From positions 1-5,156 of the forward strand of contig JAAHIC010000380.1 of NCBI GenBank assembly GCA_010671965.1: a stretch of 5,156 nucleotides of DNA, in the 5' to 3' direction. Under the pieces are notes generated by a model. It searched no databases, was not told the origin of the DNA, and saw nothing but the letters and a program-made list of their open reading frames with translations. Source of the DNA: Leptolyngbya sp. SIO4C5 (GTDB taxonomy: Bacteria > Cyanobacteriota > Cyanobacteriia > Phormidesmidales > Phormidesmidaceae). Numbering within the stretch: position 1 is the stretch's first letter; every line of letters begins with the position of its first letter. Position numbers and translations under genes: made by a program. This document shows positions 5,041 to 5,156 of this stretch, piece by piece.

Positions 5041-5156
5041 ACCTACATGATTGGCTGCTTGGAGGAGCTGCAGCAGCGCTATCAGGCGGCAGGCAGTCGG
5101 CTGCTAATTTTACAGGCTCCTCCCGAAAAGGCAATTCCCGAACTGGCGCGGGCTTT
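5041..5156 (+). repeat. Inverted repeat arm B: truncated photolyase fragment
   Basis: A second, oppositely oriented copy of photolyase codons 53-91. Read on the plus strand from 5041 it encodes TYMIGCLEELQQRY and continues in frame to ELARA at the window edge. It has no start of its own: in-frame translation upstream meets a TGA at 5017-5019. Perfect nucleotide identity, including synonymous positions, means a very recent or artificial origin. An assembly or amplification chimera at a contig end is the simplest explanation; a genuine inverted partial duplication is the alternative. Confidence 0.9.

Noticed and set aside
4922..5134. Minus-strand 70-codon ORF at the right edge
   Set aside because: It runs through the inverted-repeat junction and the antisense of the duplicated fragment, so it is a product of the duplication.
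5041..5156. A second photolyase or cryptochrome gene entering on the plus strand
   Set aside because: The nucleotide identity with 4700-4815 is perfect, including silent positions, and begins abruptly in mid-gene, unlike a true paralogue.

Overview
The window looks like a cyanobacterial fragment. Three things point there: seven copies of the HIP1 octamer GCGATCGC in about 5 kb (starts 1149, 1391, 1895, 3451, 3619, 4289, 4891), a photolyase that resembles the Synechococcus/Anacystis 8-HDF type almost end to end, and an SLH-domain envelope protein of cyanobacterial style. I would guess a filamentous, Leptolyngbya-like lineage, but the sequence does not fix the genus.

Layout from left to right. 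Positions 2-31 hold a GC-rich hairpin, probably the terminator of the gene that follows. Positions 140-1213 (minus) encode a secreted SLH-domain protein whose Asp-rich and Thr-rich tracts frame three SLH repeats. A doubtful 32-codon ORF (42-140) overlaps its stop codon by one base. Positions 1408-2811 (minus) encode a polytopic membrane protein of the HTTM family that keeps the catalytic core of vitamin K-dependent gamma-glutamyl carboxylase. A 309-bp divergent intergenic region (2812-3120) separates it from a small predicted lipoprotein on the plus strand (3121-3483). That gene converges on a complete CPD photolyase gene (3529-4971, minus). The last 116 bases (5041-5156) are a perfect inverted copy of codons 53-91 of the same photolyase gene. 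This is either an assembly or amplification chimera at a contig end or a real inverted duplication.

How the genes might work together. The SLH protein, the HTTM protein and the lipoprotein are all predicted to act at or beyond the inner membrane, so the left two thirds of the window is an envelope-related neighbourhood. No tight operon is visible: the gaps are 194 and 309 bp. The photolyase is an independent DNA-repair gene facing the lipoprotein.

The most interesting item is the carboxylase-like protein. Cyanobacteria make phylloquinone (vitamin K1) for photosystem I, so the cofactor of the animal enzyme is naturally present. The bacterial substrate and reaction are unknown from this sequence. 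I found no CRISPR array, tRNA, rRNA, transposase or defence gene.
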